Shown here: positions 39,692 to 51,392 of the stretch, piece after piece
How the letters are laid out: every line of letters starts with the position of its first letter
Position numbering within the stretch: position 1 is the stretch's first letter
Assembly: GCF_002968285.2 (NCBI RefSeq)
Contig: NZ_CP134400.1
Span: 744,001 to 808,000, forward strand
Source: Mycobacterium sp. ITM-2016-00318
Lineage (GTDB): Bacteria; Actinomycetota; Actinomycetes; Mycobacteriales; Mycobacteriaceae
DNA length: 64,000 nucleotides
Direction of reading: 5' to 3'
Position numbers and translations under genes: made by a program
Notes under the pieces: model-generated
Database searches by the model: none
Seen by the model: the letters and a program-made list of their open reading frames with translations, nothing else
What the model was told of the DNA's origin: nothing

Positions 39692-41212
39692 CTAGCTTCT
39701 GTCGGCGGGCTTGATCAGCCACAGCGCCACCACGATCGCGATGACCGGGCCGGCGGCCATGATCACGCTCAGCGTGTGAATGGCGTCGACGGCGTTCTGC
39801 GGCGCCTGGTCGATCACCAGCCGTGCCTGCTCGGGGTTGACCAGATGCGCCTCCCGACCACCGTGCGCCGTCAGCAGCGCCTCGCGGGTCTCCGTGCGCG
39901 TGACACCGGACCGGGAGAGGTCGTGCACGCTGTCGGTGAGGAAGAGGTTGATGCCGACGAGCGCGAACAGTGCGGGTCCCAGCGAGTAACCGCCCTCGTT
40001 GACCGCGCTCTTGACGGCCGAGATCGCGCCGCCGAGATCGTCCGGCGCGCTGCTCATCATGATCTGGGCCTGCGGTGTGGTGACCAGCGCACCACCGACA
40101 ACCAGGAGTGCGGTCGTGGCGAACACGACAGGGCGCGACGTGTGCAGGTCGAACGACCTCAGGATGAGTAATCCGATCAGCATGACGACGAGCCCGCCGA
40201 CGAGAACGGTGCGCGGACCGAACCGATTCGCCGCCGGGCCCGCGGAGGTGGCGGCGACGGCCGCCATCGCGGTGGCCGGAATCAGCAGCAGGCCGAACAA
40301 TTCGTGAGATTCCTTGCGGATGGTCACCAGATAGAAGGCCAGTAGAACCATCGATCCGCCGAGCACGATGTTGAACACCACTCCGGCTGCCACCGCGGCA
40401 TTGAACCGGCTGGAGCGAAATACCCGCATGTCCAAAGCCGGGTCCGCGGTGCGGAGTTCCTGCATCACGAACGCGCCGCCTGCGGCCAGGCCGATGCCGA
40501 TGGACACCAGGCCCACGGCGTCGACGCCGGTCTCCATCCGCGAGGTGCCGAAGATCAGGCCGAGCAGGGCGACGGCGAACAGCGCAAGGCCGGGCAGATC
40601 GAGTCGACGGGCCGCAGGCGTCGTCTCCGGCACAAACCGCCAGGTGATCAGCAGTCCGATCGCGGCGATCACCGGCACGACGAAAAAGCATGCGCGCCAG
40701 CCGATCGCATGTGCCAGCATGCCGGCGAGCGCCGGCAGTGGGGTGGCGACGGCGTATCCGACCCCGAAGTACGCCGCTATCGCCGCGGCCCGCTTGCCCG
40801 GCGGGAACACCGCGTTGGTGAGCGCCAGTGAGAGGCCGATCAGGAAGGCCAGCGACACACCGACGCCGCCACGCGCCACCATCAGCACCGCGGGCAGCGG
40901 GGCGGCGGCGGCCAGTGCGCTGAACACCACCGCACCTGTCAGCCCGATCAGGTACATGCGGCGCATGCCGTACCGGTCGCCGAGGGCGCCCGCGCTGAGC
41001 ACCGCGGCCGCCATGGTGAGCGTCGCGAGGCTGGCGACGAACGTCGCGGTGCTTCCGGTGATCTGCAACCCGGCCGAGACAACCTGCAGGTTGGCCGACA
41101 GAATCGTCGGGTCGCCGATCGAGATCGCGTAGCCGAGACCCATCGCGGCCACTGTCATGGTGGCCGCGAGGCCCGCTACATATCGGCTCTCGGCCGGTGC
41201 ATCCGTCGGCAC
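39692..41212 (-). CDS. MFS transporter, 14-TM DHA2 drug-exporter type
   Basis: 506 residues with about 14 hydrophobic segments. Motif A appears as GALGDRYGMRRMYLIGL; motif C-like GVGYAVATPLPALAGMLA follows TM5. The large loop before the last membrane segment (about 425-475) is hydrophilic, as in EmrB/QacA relatives. It likely exports a hydrophobic or cationic compound by proton antiport. It lies upstream of the SnoaL-like gene on the same strand, but the TetR sites stand between them, so joint control is only possible by read-through. Confidence 0.9.
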   Translation of the reverse strand: MPTDAPAESRYVAGLAATMTVAAMGLGYAISIGDPTILSANLQVVSAGLQITGSTATFVASLATLTMAAAVLSAGALGDRYGMRRMYLIGLTGAVVFSALAAAAPLPAVLMVARGGVGVSLAFLIGLSLALTNAVFPPGKRAAAIAAYFGVGYAVATPLPALAGMLAHAIGWRACFFVVPVIAAIGLLITWRFVPETTPAARRLDLPGLALFAVALLGLIFGTSRMETGVDAVGLVSIGIGLAAGGAFVMQELRTADPALDMRVFRSSRFNAAVAAGVVFNIVLGGSMVLLAFYLVTIRKESHELFGLLLIPATAMAAVAATSAGPAANRFGPRTVLVGGLVVMLIGLLILRSFDLHTSRPVVFATTALLVVGGALVTTPQAQIMMSSAPDDLGGAISAVKSAVNEGGYSLGPALFALVGINLFLTDSVHDLSRSGVTRTETREALLTAHGGREAHLVNPEQARLVIDQAPQNAVDAIHTLSVIMAAGPVIAIVVALWLIKPADRS

Positions 41213-41268
41213 GCGCTGGATGCTACTGGCTGCCGGTGAACCCGCTCAGGCGATTTCGAAGAGCTGCT

Positions 41269-41700
41269 TCAGCAGGGCGCTTCGATGGTGAACGGCATGT
41301 CGGTGGTCTGCGACGGGTCCGCGGAGTCGGTGACACGCGCGGTACCGGTGATCGTGTAGCTGCTGTTGTTGTCGAGTCTGGCCTCGGCCTTGCCGACGGC
41401 GCCGCCGGAAACGCCGCTGACCCCGTCGATGTTCTCGATGCTCACCGTGTCGACCGTCGGCTTCTCGCCGCCGATCGTCAGGGCGACCTGGGCACTTCCC
41501 GGGTTGGTGTTGGCGTAGATGTTGAGCGCCCAGTCGGTTTGCGTGCACTTGACCGACTGCGTCGGCCGCGACTTGTCGCCGAGGACGACCCTGCCGGATC
41601 GCTGCGACGGCTCTTTCGGTTGTTCGCCCGTCAATCCGCATCCAGCGGTGGCGGCGACCACCGCGAGCGTTGCAGTCCAGCCGATCAGTCGTGTCCGCAC
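41269..41700 (-). CDS. LpqH-family (19 kDa antigen-like) lipoprotein
   Basis: 143 residues. Lipobox VVAATAGC predicts lipidation of Cys21. The mature domain VKCTQTDWALNIYANTNPGS, VSIENIDGVSGVSGGAVGKA, LDNNSSYTITGTA and the terminal EAPC match LpqH, the abundant TLR2-active lipoprotein of mycobacteria; the two Cys of the domain are conserved. It is a single gene upstream of which lies a short divergent promoter shared with the gene at 41884. Confidence 0.85.
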   Translation of the reverse strand: MRTRLIGWTATLAVVAATAGCGLTGEQPKEPSQRSGRVVLGDKSRPTQSVKCTQTDWALNIYANTNPGSAQVALTIGGEKPTVDTVSIENIDGVSGVSGGAVGKAEARLDNNSSYTITGTARVTDSADPSQTTDMPFTIEAPC

Positions 41701-41883
41701 GGCGCACTCCCCCTCAACCTGCCGAGTTACCCATACCTGTGTGCCAGTTAACTCCCCGACGGCATCCTTTGCTGAGCTCTCACGATATGCGCAGAGGGAG
41801 GCCGCTGTGAGACGATGGGCTCAATAACATGCTGGCGTGCCGGTTCCGCCGCGTCCCAACATAACTCGGCTTTTGGAGTTCTG

Positions 41884-43194
41884 ATGTCTGCCAACCGTTT
41901 CGGTGCTGTTGTCGCGTGGCCGCGTGCCCTGGCGTATGCCATCGCCGCGGTGGTCATGGGTGTCGTCGTGGGGGAGGTCGTCGCCATGCTGGTCTTCGCG
42001 GGTTCGAGCGAACGCCGCCTGGACGAGCAGGCCGCGCGCACCGCGTCGTCGGCGCCCGCCGTTGTGGCGGCGTCGGCCGATCTGGAGCGGACGCGGCAGG
42101 CGCGCAGCGCTCTGGACGACGCCGTCGTCGACGCGAGCCGCCGCCGCGACGAGGCGCTGGTCGTCGCGCGCTGCGAGTTCAACCCTTCGCCGGCGTGCCC
42201 GCCGACGCGCATCACCGGCTTGCCCGGCGCGGGGCCCGAAAATCGCACGGCCAACGGGTTTCTCGCAGAAACGCAGCGCCGGCTCGACAAGGCCGTCGTC
42301 GAGCATGACCGGCTTGCCCCGTCGTTGGACGCGACGATCGCCGACGAGCAGCACAAGCTCTTGGACGCTCGCGATGCCGCGACGGCGACCGCGGACCGTG
42401 GCTTCGGCGTGCGGTGGCTGGCCATGAACTCCTACACCCTCGACAGCGCAGGTGCCACGGTGTTGCGTGCGCTGCTGACCGGGTTGTTCATCGTGGCCTT
42501 CCTGTTCCCGCTCCTGCTTCGGCTGTCGCGGGCGAAGACGACCGAGGACCGGCGCACGGCCGCACGCGCGACGCAGGAACGCGCGGACCTGGAGGCCGAC
42601 ACCGCGATCGCGGTGAAGCGGGCCGAGGTGCGCGCCGCCATCGAGACGATGAAGGCCGAGCAGGAGCTCTCGACCGCGCGGCTGCAGATCGAGGCGCAGA
42701 ACGAGATCGACCGCGAGCAGCAGCGCCGCCGTGTCGCCGCGGCGATCGAGGCACCGGTGCATGTGACCGCAGTGCGGGTCGACGAGCCCGCCGCGGAGTT
42801 GACGGGCGAGGTTCTGGACGAGCCGAAGAACCTGCCTGCGGTGGCCTCCGACGGCGAGAAGCGCGCGCTGATCCCGACGGTGCCCGACGTCGCGAAAGCG
42901 GCGACCCGCTGGATTCGTCCGTTCGTCCCGCCCATCGTCGCGAGCGCGATCGACACGACGACTCGTCCGCTGCGCGCGGCGCGGCAGGTATTCGAGGAGA
43001 CCGAGGAGATCCACCTCACCCTTCGGCGCAGCCACCGGGTGAGTGTGACGTCGGAGGAAACGGCCGAGTCCGACGAGCATTGGGTCGAGGCAACACCCGT
43101 CACGCGGACGACGTCGTCCCGGATCGATCAGCCGCAGGTGGATACGCAGATTCAGGACAACGGCGGTCGGCGTCAGCTGCCGTCAGCCGACTGA
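41884..43194 (+). CDS. DUF4407-type membrane protein with coiled coils, short N-terminus
   Basis: 436 residues from MSANRFGAVVAWPRALAYAI. Membrane segments at about 13-38 and 207-228 bracket an extracytoplasmic helical region (LERTRQARSALDDAVVDASR) with one Cys pair (CEFNPSPACPP). After the second segment comes a long charged coiled coil (EDRRTAARATQERADLEADT onward) and a disordered tail. The family usually begins with four membrane segments; here the first ones are missing, so it is a short variant. It overlaps the convergent gene end by 12 nt. Confidence 0.75.
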   Translation: MSANRFGAVVAWPRALAYAIAAVVMGVVVGEVVAMLVFAGSSERRLDEQAARTASSAPAVVAASADLERTRQARSALDDAVVDASRRRDEALVVARCEFNPSPACPPTRITGLPGAGPENRTANGFLAETQRRLDKAVVEHDRLAPSLDATIADEQHKLLDARDAATATADRGFGVRWLAMNSYTLDSAGATVLRALLTGLFIVAFLFPLLLRLSRAKTTEDRRTAARATQERADLEADTAIAVKRAEVRAAIETMKAEQELSTARLQIEAQNEIDREQQRRRVAAAIEAPVHVTAVRVDEPAAELTGEVLDEPKNLPAVASDGEKRALIPTVPDVAKAATRWIRPFVPPIVASAIDTTTRPLRAARQVFEETEEIHLTLRRSHRVSVTSEETAESDEHWVEATPVTRTTSSRIDQPQVDTQIQDNGGRRQLPSAD

Positions 43195-43746
43195 CAGAGC
43201 CATGTCCCAGAACGCCACCTCGTGCGACAACACGTCGCCGACGAGCTCCTGATGCGCGTCGGGTGACGCGAGCTCGCCCAGCGCAGCGACGTAGTCCGCG
43301 AACTCCGGGGTGGACCAATGCTCGATGAACTCGCCGAACGGCGCCGTATCCGACTTCGCCGAGCTCCACGCCAGCAGGTAAACGCGCTCGATCACCCATA
43401 GCGCCGTGACCGCCGCGTCGTAGGGTGCGCCATCCAATCGCTGCAGGAGTACGCGATAGGCGAGCGTCGCGGGCAGGGCGGGCGCGTCCATGGCGAGCCC
43501 GCGGCGGGCGGCCTGCTCCTCGAACCAGTCGAGTTCGGCGACCAACGCCGAACAGCCGCCGCACACCGCCGACTGGGCTTTCCGCGGCGCCCGCGCCAGC
43601 AGGCGCGCCTGGAAGGTCAGCAGGTCGGCGACGAATATCGCGTCCTGCACCAGCCAGCGGTCGAATGCGGCGTCGGTGATGGTGCCGTCGCGCACCGCGT
43701 CGAGGAACGGGTGGCGGGTGGCGGTGGTCCACAGTTCGTCGGGCAC
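43183..43746 (-). CDS. TenA/PqqC-like family protein
   Basis: 187 residues from GTG (PDELWTTATRHPFLDAVRDG). The helical bundle signature is ITDAAFDRWLVQDAIFVADL, FQARLLARAP, CGGCSALVAELDWFEEQAAR and VIERVYLLAWSSAK. TenA proteins hydrolyse thiamin breakdown products; the Glu/Cys pattern here differs from the classical active site, so the substrate may not be a pyrimidine. GTG at 43764 is an alternative start. Longer frames read through the repeat array upstream and are rejected. Confidence 0.82.
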   Translation of the reverse strand: MPDELWTTATRHPFLDAVRDGTITDAAFDRWLVQDAIFVADLLTFQARLLARAPRKAQSAVCGGCSALVAELDWFEEQAARRGLAMDAPALPATLAYRVLLQRLDGAPYDAAVTALWVIERVYLLAWSSAKSDTAPFGEFIEHWSTPEFADYVAALGELASPDAHQELVGDVLSHEVAFWDMALSVG

Positions 43747-43780
43747 GCCACGAAGGGTAGTCACGGCGGAGCCGGGCGCC

Positions 43781-43880
43781 GCGAAATGGCAGAGTCGCGC
43801 GCGAAAGGGCAGAGACGCGCGCGAAATGGCATTCCAGCAGGCCCCTTCTCGCACTTTCCCTGCCGGAATGCAATTTCGCG
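43781..43880. repeat. tandem 20-bp repeats joined to a 22-bp imperfect palindrome
   Basis: Two 20-bp units (GCGAAATGGCAGAGTCGCGC and a copy with two changes) at 43781-43820 lead into 43820-43841, the left arm of a palindrome whose right arm is 43859-43880 (20 of 22 pairs). The left arm is also present at 2862-2885. It fills most of the space between the TenA-like and the next minus-strand gene. Confidence 0.85.
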
Positions 43881-43893
43881 GAACGGTGTCAGG

Positions 43894-45642
43894 TCACTTC
43901 TCGGTCGCGGGCCGCGACTGTGTCGCCTGCCCGCCCTCGTCCTCCGGTGGAGGGGACAGCGCGATCGTCGGCTCGGATGACCGCTGGCTGCGCTGAATGC
44001 GAAGCGCGGCCGTCGGCGCGGCGGCGTCCTGCGCCGGGGGAGCCGAGAGCACCGTCGTCGAATCCTCTTTCAGCCGAACGATTCGCGGCAGGGAGGTGGG
44101 CTGCGAAATGGGTTGCGACGTCGGCCGCGAGGTCCGCGCCAGCGTCGGCGGCGCCAACAGGTCGGGTCCGGACGGAACCGGCGTAGCAGCGGGCGCCGGT
44201 GTGGCAGGCGCGGCGGCCCGGGTCTCGCGTCGGCGGATCAGATAGCCCGCCAGCGGCCCGGTGAACAGCATCGCGACCAACACCGCGAAGCTCAGCCCGC
44301 ACACGGTCACGTCGAACGTACTGGTGATCTGCTGAGCCAGGTTGTTGCCGTAGAAGGTGTCGGGCGACGGCTCGGCGTACCGCGGCGCGAGCGCGACACC
44401 GATCGCGAGGTTGGCGACCGTGAACACGAACAGCAGTCCACTGAACGCAGCGATGACCGTCAACGCGGACTCACCGCGCACGAGCTGGCGGTGCAGCCAC
44501 CGCGCGATCAGACCGGTGATCAGGTTGAACACCGTCATCGCGACGGTGTCGTACAGGGCGCGGGGCAGATCGAGCGACCAGGCGATCAGGTAGTCGACGA
44601 CGCGAAGCCCGGCGGCGGCGAATGCCCAGAACGCGATCAGCGTCAGGCACTTCTCCGCGGCCACGCGGTAGGCGCCAAGGGTCGGCGGCTTGATCAGGAA
44701 AATGGCGTAGAGCGTCGTCGGCGCCACGAGAGCGGCGGCGGCCGCCCAGAACAGGTAGCCCTCGTAGCCGACGGCGGCCGTCGAGGTGTTCTCGGCGATG
44801 CCGTGGAAGGCGTCGACGTCGCGGCCGATGGGAAGGATCCACACCAGCGTCGCCGCCAGCGCACCCGAGGCGCCGAGGGCGGTGGTGGCCAATCGAGCGG
44901 CGGCGGTCCGCTCGATGAGCCAGCGCGACGCGATGACCAACGCGGCCATCGCAGCGGCGCCGTAGAGCAGCGTGGTGACGATGACGGCGACGTCTTGGCC
45001 GCTGAAGGCCTCGTTGGACAGGAACAGGTAGCGCAGCCGCCAGTAGAGGTTGAAGGCGACCGACAGCGTCGCCAGCACGATCGAGAGCACGCCTAGCGTG
45101 CGCGCGGCGGCATACGAGCGACGAAAACCGTTGTCCTCGATCGTGATGCTGGTGATCGGTGGCTGCGACGCCAGCGCCGCGCCGCCGAGGCCCAGCAGCA
45201 GGCCGGGCCCGACGCCTGGCGGCACGAGGCCGGTTCCGCCGTTGCGCCAGGTCTCCACCAACTGATACATGACGAAGCCCGCCGCGACGACGTAGTAGGC
45301 GACGCTGAGAAGAAACCGGACCCGGCTGGTTCGGCGCACGTCCTGGTCGGCGGCCTCCAGCCGGAACGGGCCGATGTGCGGCGTGAGGGCGGCGAGGATG
45401 GCGAGCACCGTGACAACGATCGCGACCGCGAAAAGCGACCCGTCGCTGCCCGGCACGCCGATCCCGAAGTCGAGGTTCGACGGCAGCAGCAGCGCGATCA
45501 CGAGCAACGCGATCGCGACCCCGTCGCGCACCCGGTTGGCGCGCGCGGGCACGTATCCGACGCGCGGCGACCGGCCGAGAACGGCCGCGGCGCTGGTCGC
45601 GACCGCGACGGTTTCCGACGCGTCGTAACGCTGGTCGCTCAC
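43894..45642 (-). CDS. large polytopic membrane protein with Pro/Ala-rich C-terminus
   Basis: 582 residues from GTG after GGAAAGGAA. About eleven hydrophobic segments fill residues 40-490, for example VAIALLVIALLLPSNLDFGI, LFAVAIVVTVLAILAALTP and VCGLSFAVLVAMLFTGPLAG. The last 100 residues are disordered and rich in Pro, Ala, Thr and Ser (ARTSRPTSQPISQPTS). I recall it as a mycobacterial DUF (DUF7937-like) but cannot assign a function. It is divergent from the DUF7159 gene at 45813, which has a similar disordered tail. Confidence 0.7.
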   Translation of the reverse strand: MSDQRYDASETVAVATSAAAVLGRSPRVGYVPARANRVRDGVAIALLVIALLLPSNLDFGIGVPGSDGSLFAVAIVVTVLAILAALTPHIGPFRLEAADQDVRRTSRVRFLLSVAYYVVAAGFVMYQLVETWRNGGTGLVPPGVGPGLLLGLGGAALASQPPITSITIEDNGFRRSYAAARTLGVLSIVLATLSVAFNLYWRLRYLFLSNEAFSGQDVAVIVTTLLYGAAAMAALVIASRWLIERTAAARLATTALGASGALAATLVWILPIGRDVDAFHGIAENTSTAAVGYEGYLFWAAAAALVAPTTLYAIFLIKPPTLGAYRVAAEKCLTLIAFWAFAAAGLRVVDYLIAWSLDLPRALYDTVAMTVFNLITGLIARWLHRQLVRGESALTVIAAFSGLLFVFTVANLAIGVALAPRYAEPSPDTFYGNNLAQQITSTFDVTVCGLSFAVLVAMLFTGPLAGYLIRRRETRAAAPATPAPAATPVPSGPDLLAPPTLARTSRPTSQPISQPTSLPRIVRLKEDSTTVLSAPPAQDAAAPTAALRIQRSQRSSEPTIALSPPPEDEGGQATQSRPATEK

Positions 45643-45812
45643 GGGACGATTTCCTTTCCAGAGGGACGACTCGGGTCGCTGCCACTCCAGCGTGCCACTT
45701 TTCGAAGCGTGCGCGAGCAGTTTAGGTGTCGGCTCGAACACCGGGGACGCGCAAACCCGGTGCGGTAGTTTCGGGACATCGTAGGAGGCAGTCGAGAGAT
45801 GAGGGTGAACGG

Positions 45813-47684
<1,872 letters not shown>

Positions 47685-47687
47685 TCG

Positions 47688-49220
47688 ATGTTCGATGAGG
47701 CATCTGCGCGGAAGGCCATCGCGGTAGGCGCGGTCGTCCTGGTAGTCGCGACGGCATGTGCACGCGAGGAGGCGGCGCAGACAGTGCAGCCCGAAAGCCC
47801 GCGTGCTACACCGGCTCCCGTAGTGCGACCGCCCGCACCGCCGCCGCCGCCGACATTGCCGCCCGTCGAGCCGTCACCGTATGACTTCGGTGCCGTGTCG
47901 ACGCTGATCGACGACGCTATCGCGGCCAACGAACTGCCGGGTGCCGTCGTGCAGATCGGGCACGGCGGCAAGGTCGTTTTCCGCAAGGCGTACGGCCAAC
48001 GCAAGCTTGACGGCGAGCCGGGACTGAACGCGGCGCCCGCGCCTGCGGAGCCGATGACCGAGGACACGATCTTCGACATCGCCTCGCTGACAAAGCCGTT
48101 GGCGACGGCGCCCGCGGTCATGCAGCTGTTCGAGCAGGGCAGGCTGCAGTTCGACGATCCGGTGCAGAAGTATCTGCCGGACTTCAACCCCTCCAACGAC
48201 CCGCTGCGCGCAGAGGTGACGCTGCGGATGCTGCTGACGCACACCTCTGGCCTGCCGGGCGACGTCGACATCAGGGATCCGTGGGGCCTCGAGCAGATCG
48301 ACAGGGCAGAGGGTTTTCGGCGGGCGCTGACGACGCCGCTGGAGTCGCCGCCGGGTGCGGGCGTCAACTACTCCGACATCAACTTCATCCTGTTGGGCCT
48401 GTTGGTCGAGAGGCTGACGGGCGTCATCGAGGACGACTACGTGCAGCGCAACGTTTTCGGGCCGATCGGCTTGGCGGAGACGCGGTATCTGCCCGCGGCC
48501 AAGGCGTGCGGGCCGCACTCGATGAGGGGGGCGGCGATCGCATGGGAGCCGCCGTCGGCGGACGGCGCGTCGGTCGAATGTGCGCCGGGCGCGTGGAACA
48601 TGAGCCTGCTGCCGAGGATCGCGCCGACGTCGCGCGACGAAGAGAACAGAGGCGATCCAAGCAGGAACCCGAACATCGACTACCTGCTGCGGGGCGCGGT
48701 GAACGACACGACCGCGCGGCGAATGGGCGGCGTCGCCGGGCATGCGGGGGTCTTCTCGACGGCGAACGAGGTCGGCGCGTATGCGCAGTCGCTGCTGGAC
48801 CGGCTGGCGGGTCGGCCGAGCAGGTATCCGCTGAAGCAGGAGACGCTGCAGCTGATGACCAGCCCGCAGCAGCCCGGCGCCAACGCCGACCAGATCGAGG
48901 CGGCCAACGCGGCCGCGCGAGAGGCGGGCGCGAAGGCGACGGACCCGCTGCTGGCGGCGCGCTATCCGGCTATCAGGGGACAGAACCTGCGTAGCTTTGG
49001 ATGGGACATCGACTCGGGCCATTCGGTGCCGCGGGGCAGGCTCTTTCCCATCGGCAGCTTTGGCCACACGGGCTTCACCGGCACCAGCGTGTGGATCGAC
49101 CCGACGTCGGACACCTACGTCGTGTTGCTGACGAATTCGATCCACACCAGGGGCAGCCCACCGGCGTCGAAGCTGCGTGGTGACGTCGCGTCGGCGGCGG
49201 CTCAGGCGGTCGGTCTGTAG
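47688..49220 (+). CDS. class C beta-lactamase-like serine hydrolase lipoprotein
   Basis: 510 residues. The N-terminal hydrophobic segment ends VVATACARE, a plausible lipobox, followed by a Pro-rich linker. The active site has SLTK (Ser-x-x-Lys) in FDIASLTKPLATAPA, Tyr-Ser in GVNYSDINFILLG and HTG in FGHTGFTGTSVWID. It is therefore an extracellular penicillin-binding-protein-fold esterase or D,D-peptidase. It is 3 bp from the DUF7159 gene, so the two are probably one operon with a joint cell-envelope task. Confidence 0.9.
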   Translation: MFDEASARKAIAVGAVVLVVATACAREEAAQTVQPESPRATPAPVVRPPAPPPPPTLPPVEPSPYDFGAVSTLIDDAIAANELPGAVVQIGHGGKVVFRKAYGQRKLDGEPGLNAAPAPAEPMTEDTIFDIASLTKPLATAPAVMQLFEQGRLQFDDPVQKYLPDFNPSNDPLRAEVTLRMLLTHTSGLPGDVDIRDPWGLEQIDRAEGFRRALTTPLESPPGAGVNYSDINFILLGLLVERLTGVIEDDYVQRNVFGPIGLAETRYLPAAKACGPHSMRGAAIAWEPPSADGASVECAPGAWNMSLLPRIAPTSRDEENRGDPSRNPNIDYLLRGAVNDTTARRMGGVAGHAGVFSTANEVGAYAQSLLDRLAGRPSRYPLKQETLQLMTSPQQPGANADQIEAANAAAREAGAKATDPLLAARYPAIRGQNLRSFGWDIDSGHSVPRGRLFPIGSFGHTGFTGTSVWIDPTSDTYVVLLTNSIHTRGSPPASKLRGDVASAAAQAVGL

Positions 49221-49316
49221 CGCGTCGCGGCGAGGTTTTGCGGTTTGGGCAGATGGGATGGGGTTTCTCGCTACGCTCCCGTGGACAGACCACACCGGTA
49301 CCCGGGAGAGACCAGT

Positions 49317-49778
49317 ATGAGCAGCGAACGTCAGATCGCCCGTAACAAGGCGAGAGCCGTTACCAAGCAGGAGCAGCAAGACGTGCATCTGCTTCAGAAC
49401 TTCGATGGCTTCTCGAAGTTCTCGGAGGATGATCTAAGGCGCATCGTTCAAGCGTCGCATCGCACGTCGACGTCGGGTCCGTGGCCGCTGATTCGGGAGC
49501 AGACGGTGTCGGATGCGTGCTACATCCTGCTGAGCGGTGAGGCGGCGGTGTACGTCGGCAACGACAAGATCGCGACGGTCAAGTCCGGCGAGGTGATCGG
49601 CGAATCGGCGCTCAAGCGCGGCAAGCTGCGCGGTGCGACGGTGACGACGACGGGCCGCGCCGAGGTGCTGCACATCGACCGCAATGACCTCGACCGCCTG
49701 CTCGACGACGTGCCCGCGCTGCGCCAGCTCATCGACGACACGGTGGCACGGCGGACGCCCGGCGCGAACGAGGGCTGA
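49317..49778 (+). CDS. cyclic-nucleotide-binding domain protein
   Basis: 153 residues: FSEDDLRRIVQASHRTSTSG, ACYILLSGEAAVYVGNDKIA, SGEVIGESALKRGKLRGATV, AEVLHIDRNDLDRLLDDVPA. The phosphate-binding cassette GEVIGESALKRGKLRGATV is nearly canonical (G-E-(S/A)-L then R). No DNA-binding or effector domain is attached, so it is a stand-alone cAMP sensor or part of a complex. GGGAGAG precedes the ATG. Confidence 0.88.
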   Translation: MSSERQIARNKARAVTKQEQQDVHLLQNFDGFSKFSEDDLRRIVQASHRTSTSGPWPLIREQTVSDACYILLSGEAAVYVGNDKIATVKSGEVIGESALKRGKLRGATVTTTGRAEVLHIDRNDLDRLLDDVPALRQLIDDTVARRTPGANEG

Positions 49779-49931
49779 TTGACCTGACGCTCGGACGCGG
49801 CGGGGTCAGCCTCGTCGTAAACGGGTTGCACAGGTTCTGCCGCAGTGGTCGCTGTTCGTCGAGAGCGACCGACAGATCGACCTGCCCCGTCTACGAGGTC
49901 GTATCACGCCGCAGATCTGGCGCCCGAAGTT

Positions 49932-51392
49932 CTAGGCCACAACCTTGAACTCGTTCACTTGCGCATCCGACGCGTCCGGGAGGTTCATTCCCGCGTCCGC
50001 GCCCGTGCGCAGGTAGTTGATCACCGCGTCATTGAGCACTTCACCGGGAGTCACGGCCGGAATACCCGGTGGATACGGCGTGATGAGTTCGGCGGACACA
50101 CGGCCCGCCGCGCGTTCGGCGGGCACCATTTCGGTCGGACTGAAGAAGGCGTCTCGCGGCAGCAGAACCGTCTCCAACTCGATCTCGTCCGGTGACGGCA
50201 GGTCGATCTGCGGTGGAGGGTCGAAGTCGCGGGCGGCTTCGCGCCACGACGTCAAGGCATCGAGCAGCCGTTCGGTGGTGTGCTTGTCATCGGCGTAAGA
50301 AAGCGTGACCAGCATCCGGCGATGGTCGGTTTCACCGAGATCGAGCTGGCAGTGCTCCCGCATCCAGTCGACACCCTGATATCCCGACGTGCCCGTTTCG
50401 GCGATGTCCAGCAGCACCTGCAGGCGGTCCAGGTCGTGGGACGCCTGCTCACCGAGCAGTTCCTCCTCCATCACGGTGACATCCGGTATCTCGCTGATCC
50501 GCTGACGCAAATCGCGCGCCAGTTCCAGTGCGGCCCCGAGTAATTCGGTGCCCCGCTCGACCATCTGGCGCCGCCACGCATCCAGGGCCGAGTACACCAT
50601 CACGTTCGGGCTTGTGGTCATCAAAAGGTCCGCGCACTTGACCAGTCGATCGCTGTCGACCAGATCGCCTTGCAGATGAAATACCGAACCCTGCTCGAAG
50701 CCCGAGCCCATCTTGTGCACGCTGACTACACAGATGTCGGCGCCGGCATCCATTGCCCACGTCGGCAGGTCGTCGTGGAAGGGCAGGTGAGCACCCCAGG
50801 CCTCGTCGACGATCAGCGGCTTACCGCGCTCATGGCACACCTCGACGATGCCGGCGAGATCGGCACACGTGCCGTACGGGCTCGGACTGACCACCAGGGC
50901 ACCTGCGGCGTCTGGATACTTCTCCCACGCCTGACGGACCTGCTCGGGTGACGGCGGGTGGGAGAAATGCCGCTCCTCGTCCCATTGCGGGGTGATCCAA
51001 TGCGGCTGCACGCCCGCCAGAATCAGGCCGGAGATCGCCGACTTGTGACTGTCGCGCCCGATGAGAAGACCCTCTCCTGCTCCGGCGGCCACCGCCATCA
51101 TCGCGGCCTTAACCGACAACGAGCTGCCACACGTCGAGAAGAAGGCCGATTCCGCCCCGACTGCGTCGGCCATCAAATCCTCGGCCTGCGAGAGGAATCC
51201 ACCACGCGACATGCGGTCATCGAGACCGCCCGATGCCAACACGTCGTCGCGGAACGGGTCCTTTCCGAGTACGGCCAGTGCCCGTTCATCGGTTCCACGC
51301 CCCTGACGATGGCCGGGCGGGCTGAAACCGTAGCGCTCACTGCGGTGATAGTCCGCCAGGGCGTCCAACAGCGGTGCCTTCGACTGGTCCAT
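49932..51392 (-). CDS. PLP-dependent Orn/Lys/Arg decarboxylase-like enzyme
   Basis: 486 residues. The fold-type I core has FFSTCGSSLSVKAAMMAVAA, LIGRDSHKSAISGLILAGVQ, VSPSPYGTCADLAGIVEVCH, LIVDEAWGAHLPFH and the PLP lysine in VSVHKMGSGFEQGSV. The C-terminal domain (LPRDAFFSPTEMVPAERAAG, ELITPYPPGIPAVTPGE) is that of the minor Orn/Lys/Arg decarboxylases. It makes a polyamine precursor or a related amine; specificity cannot be read. Confidence 0.9.
   Translation of the reverse strand: MDQSKAPLLDALADYHRSERYGFSPPGHRQGRGTDERALAVLGKDPFRDDVLASGGLDDRMSRGGFLSQAEDLMADAVGAESAFFSTCGSSLSVKAAMMAVAAGAGEGLLIGRDSHKSAISGLILAGVQPHWITPQWDEERHFSHPPSPEQVRQAWEKYPDAAGALVVSPSPYGTCADLAGIVEVCHERGKPLIVDEAWGAHLPFHDDLPTWAMDAGADICVVSVHKMGSGFEQGSVFHLQGDLVDSDRLVKCADLLMTTSPNVMVYSALDAWRRQMVERGTELLGAALELARDLRQRISEIPDVTVMEEELLGEQASHDLDRLQVLLDIAETGTSGYQGVDWMREHCQLDLGETDHRRMLVTLSYADDKHTTERLLDALTSWREAARDFDPPPQIDLPSPDEIELETVLLPRDAFFSPTEMVPAERAAGRVSAELITPYPPGIPAVTPGEVLNDAVINYLRTGADAGMNLPDASDAQVNEFKVVA

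Noticed and set aside
45726..45812. Upstream start of the second DUF7159 protein
   Set aside because: The paralogue begins exactly at M-D-(L/V)-V-L-G, and GTG 45813 has GAGGG at proper distance.
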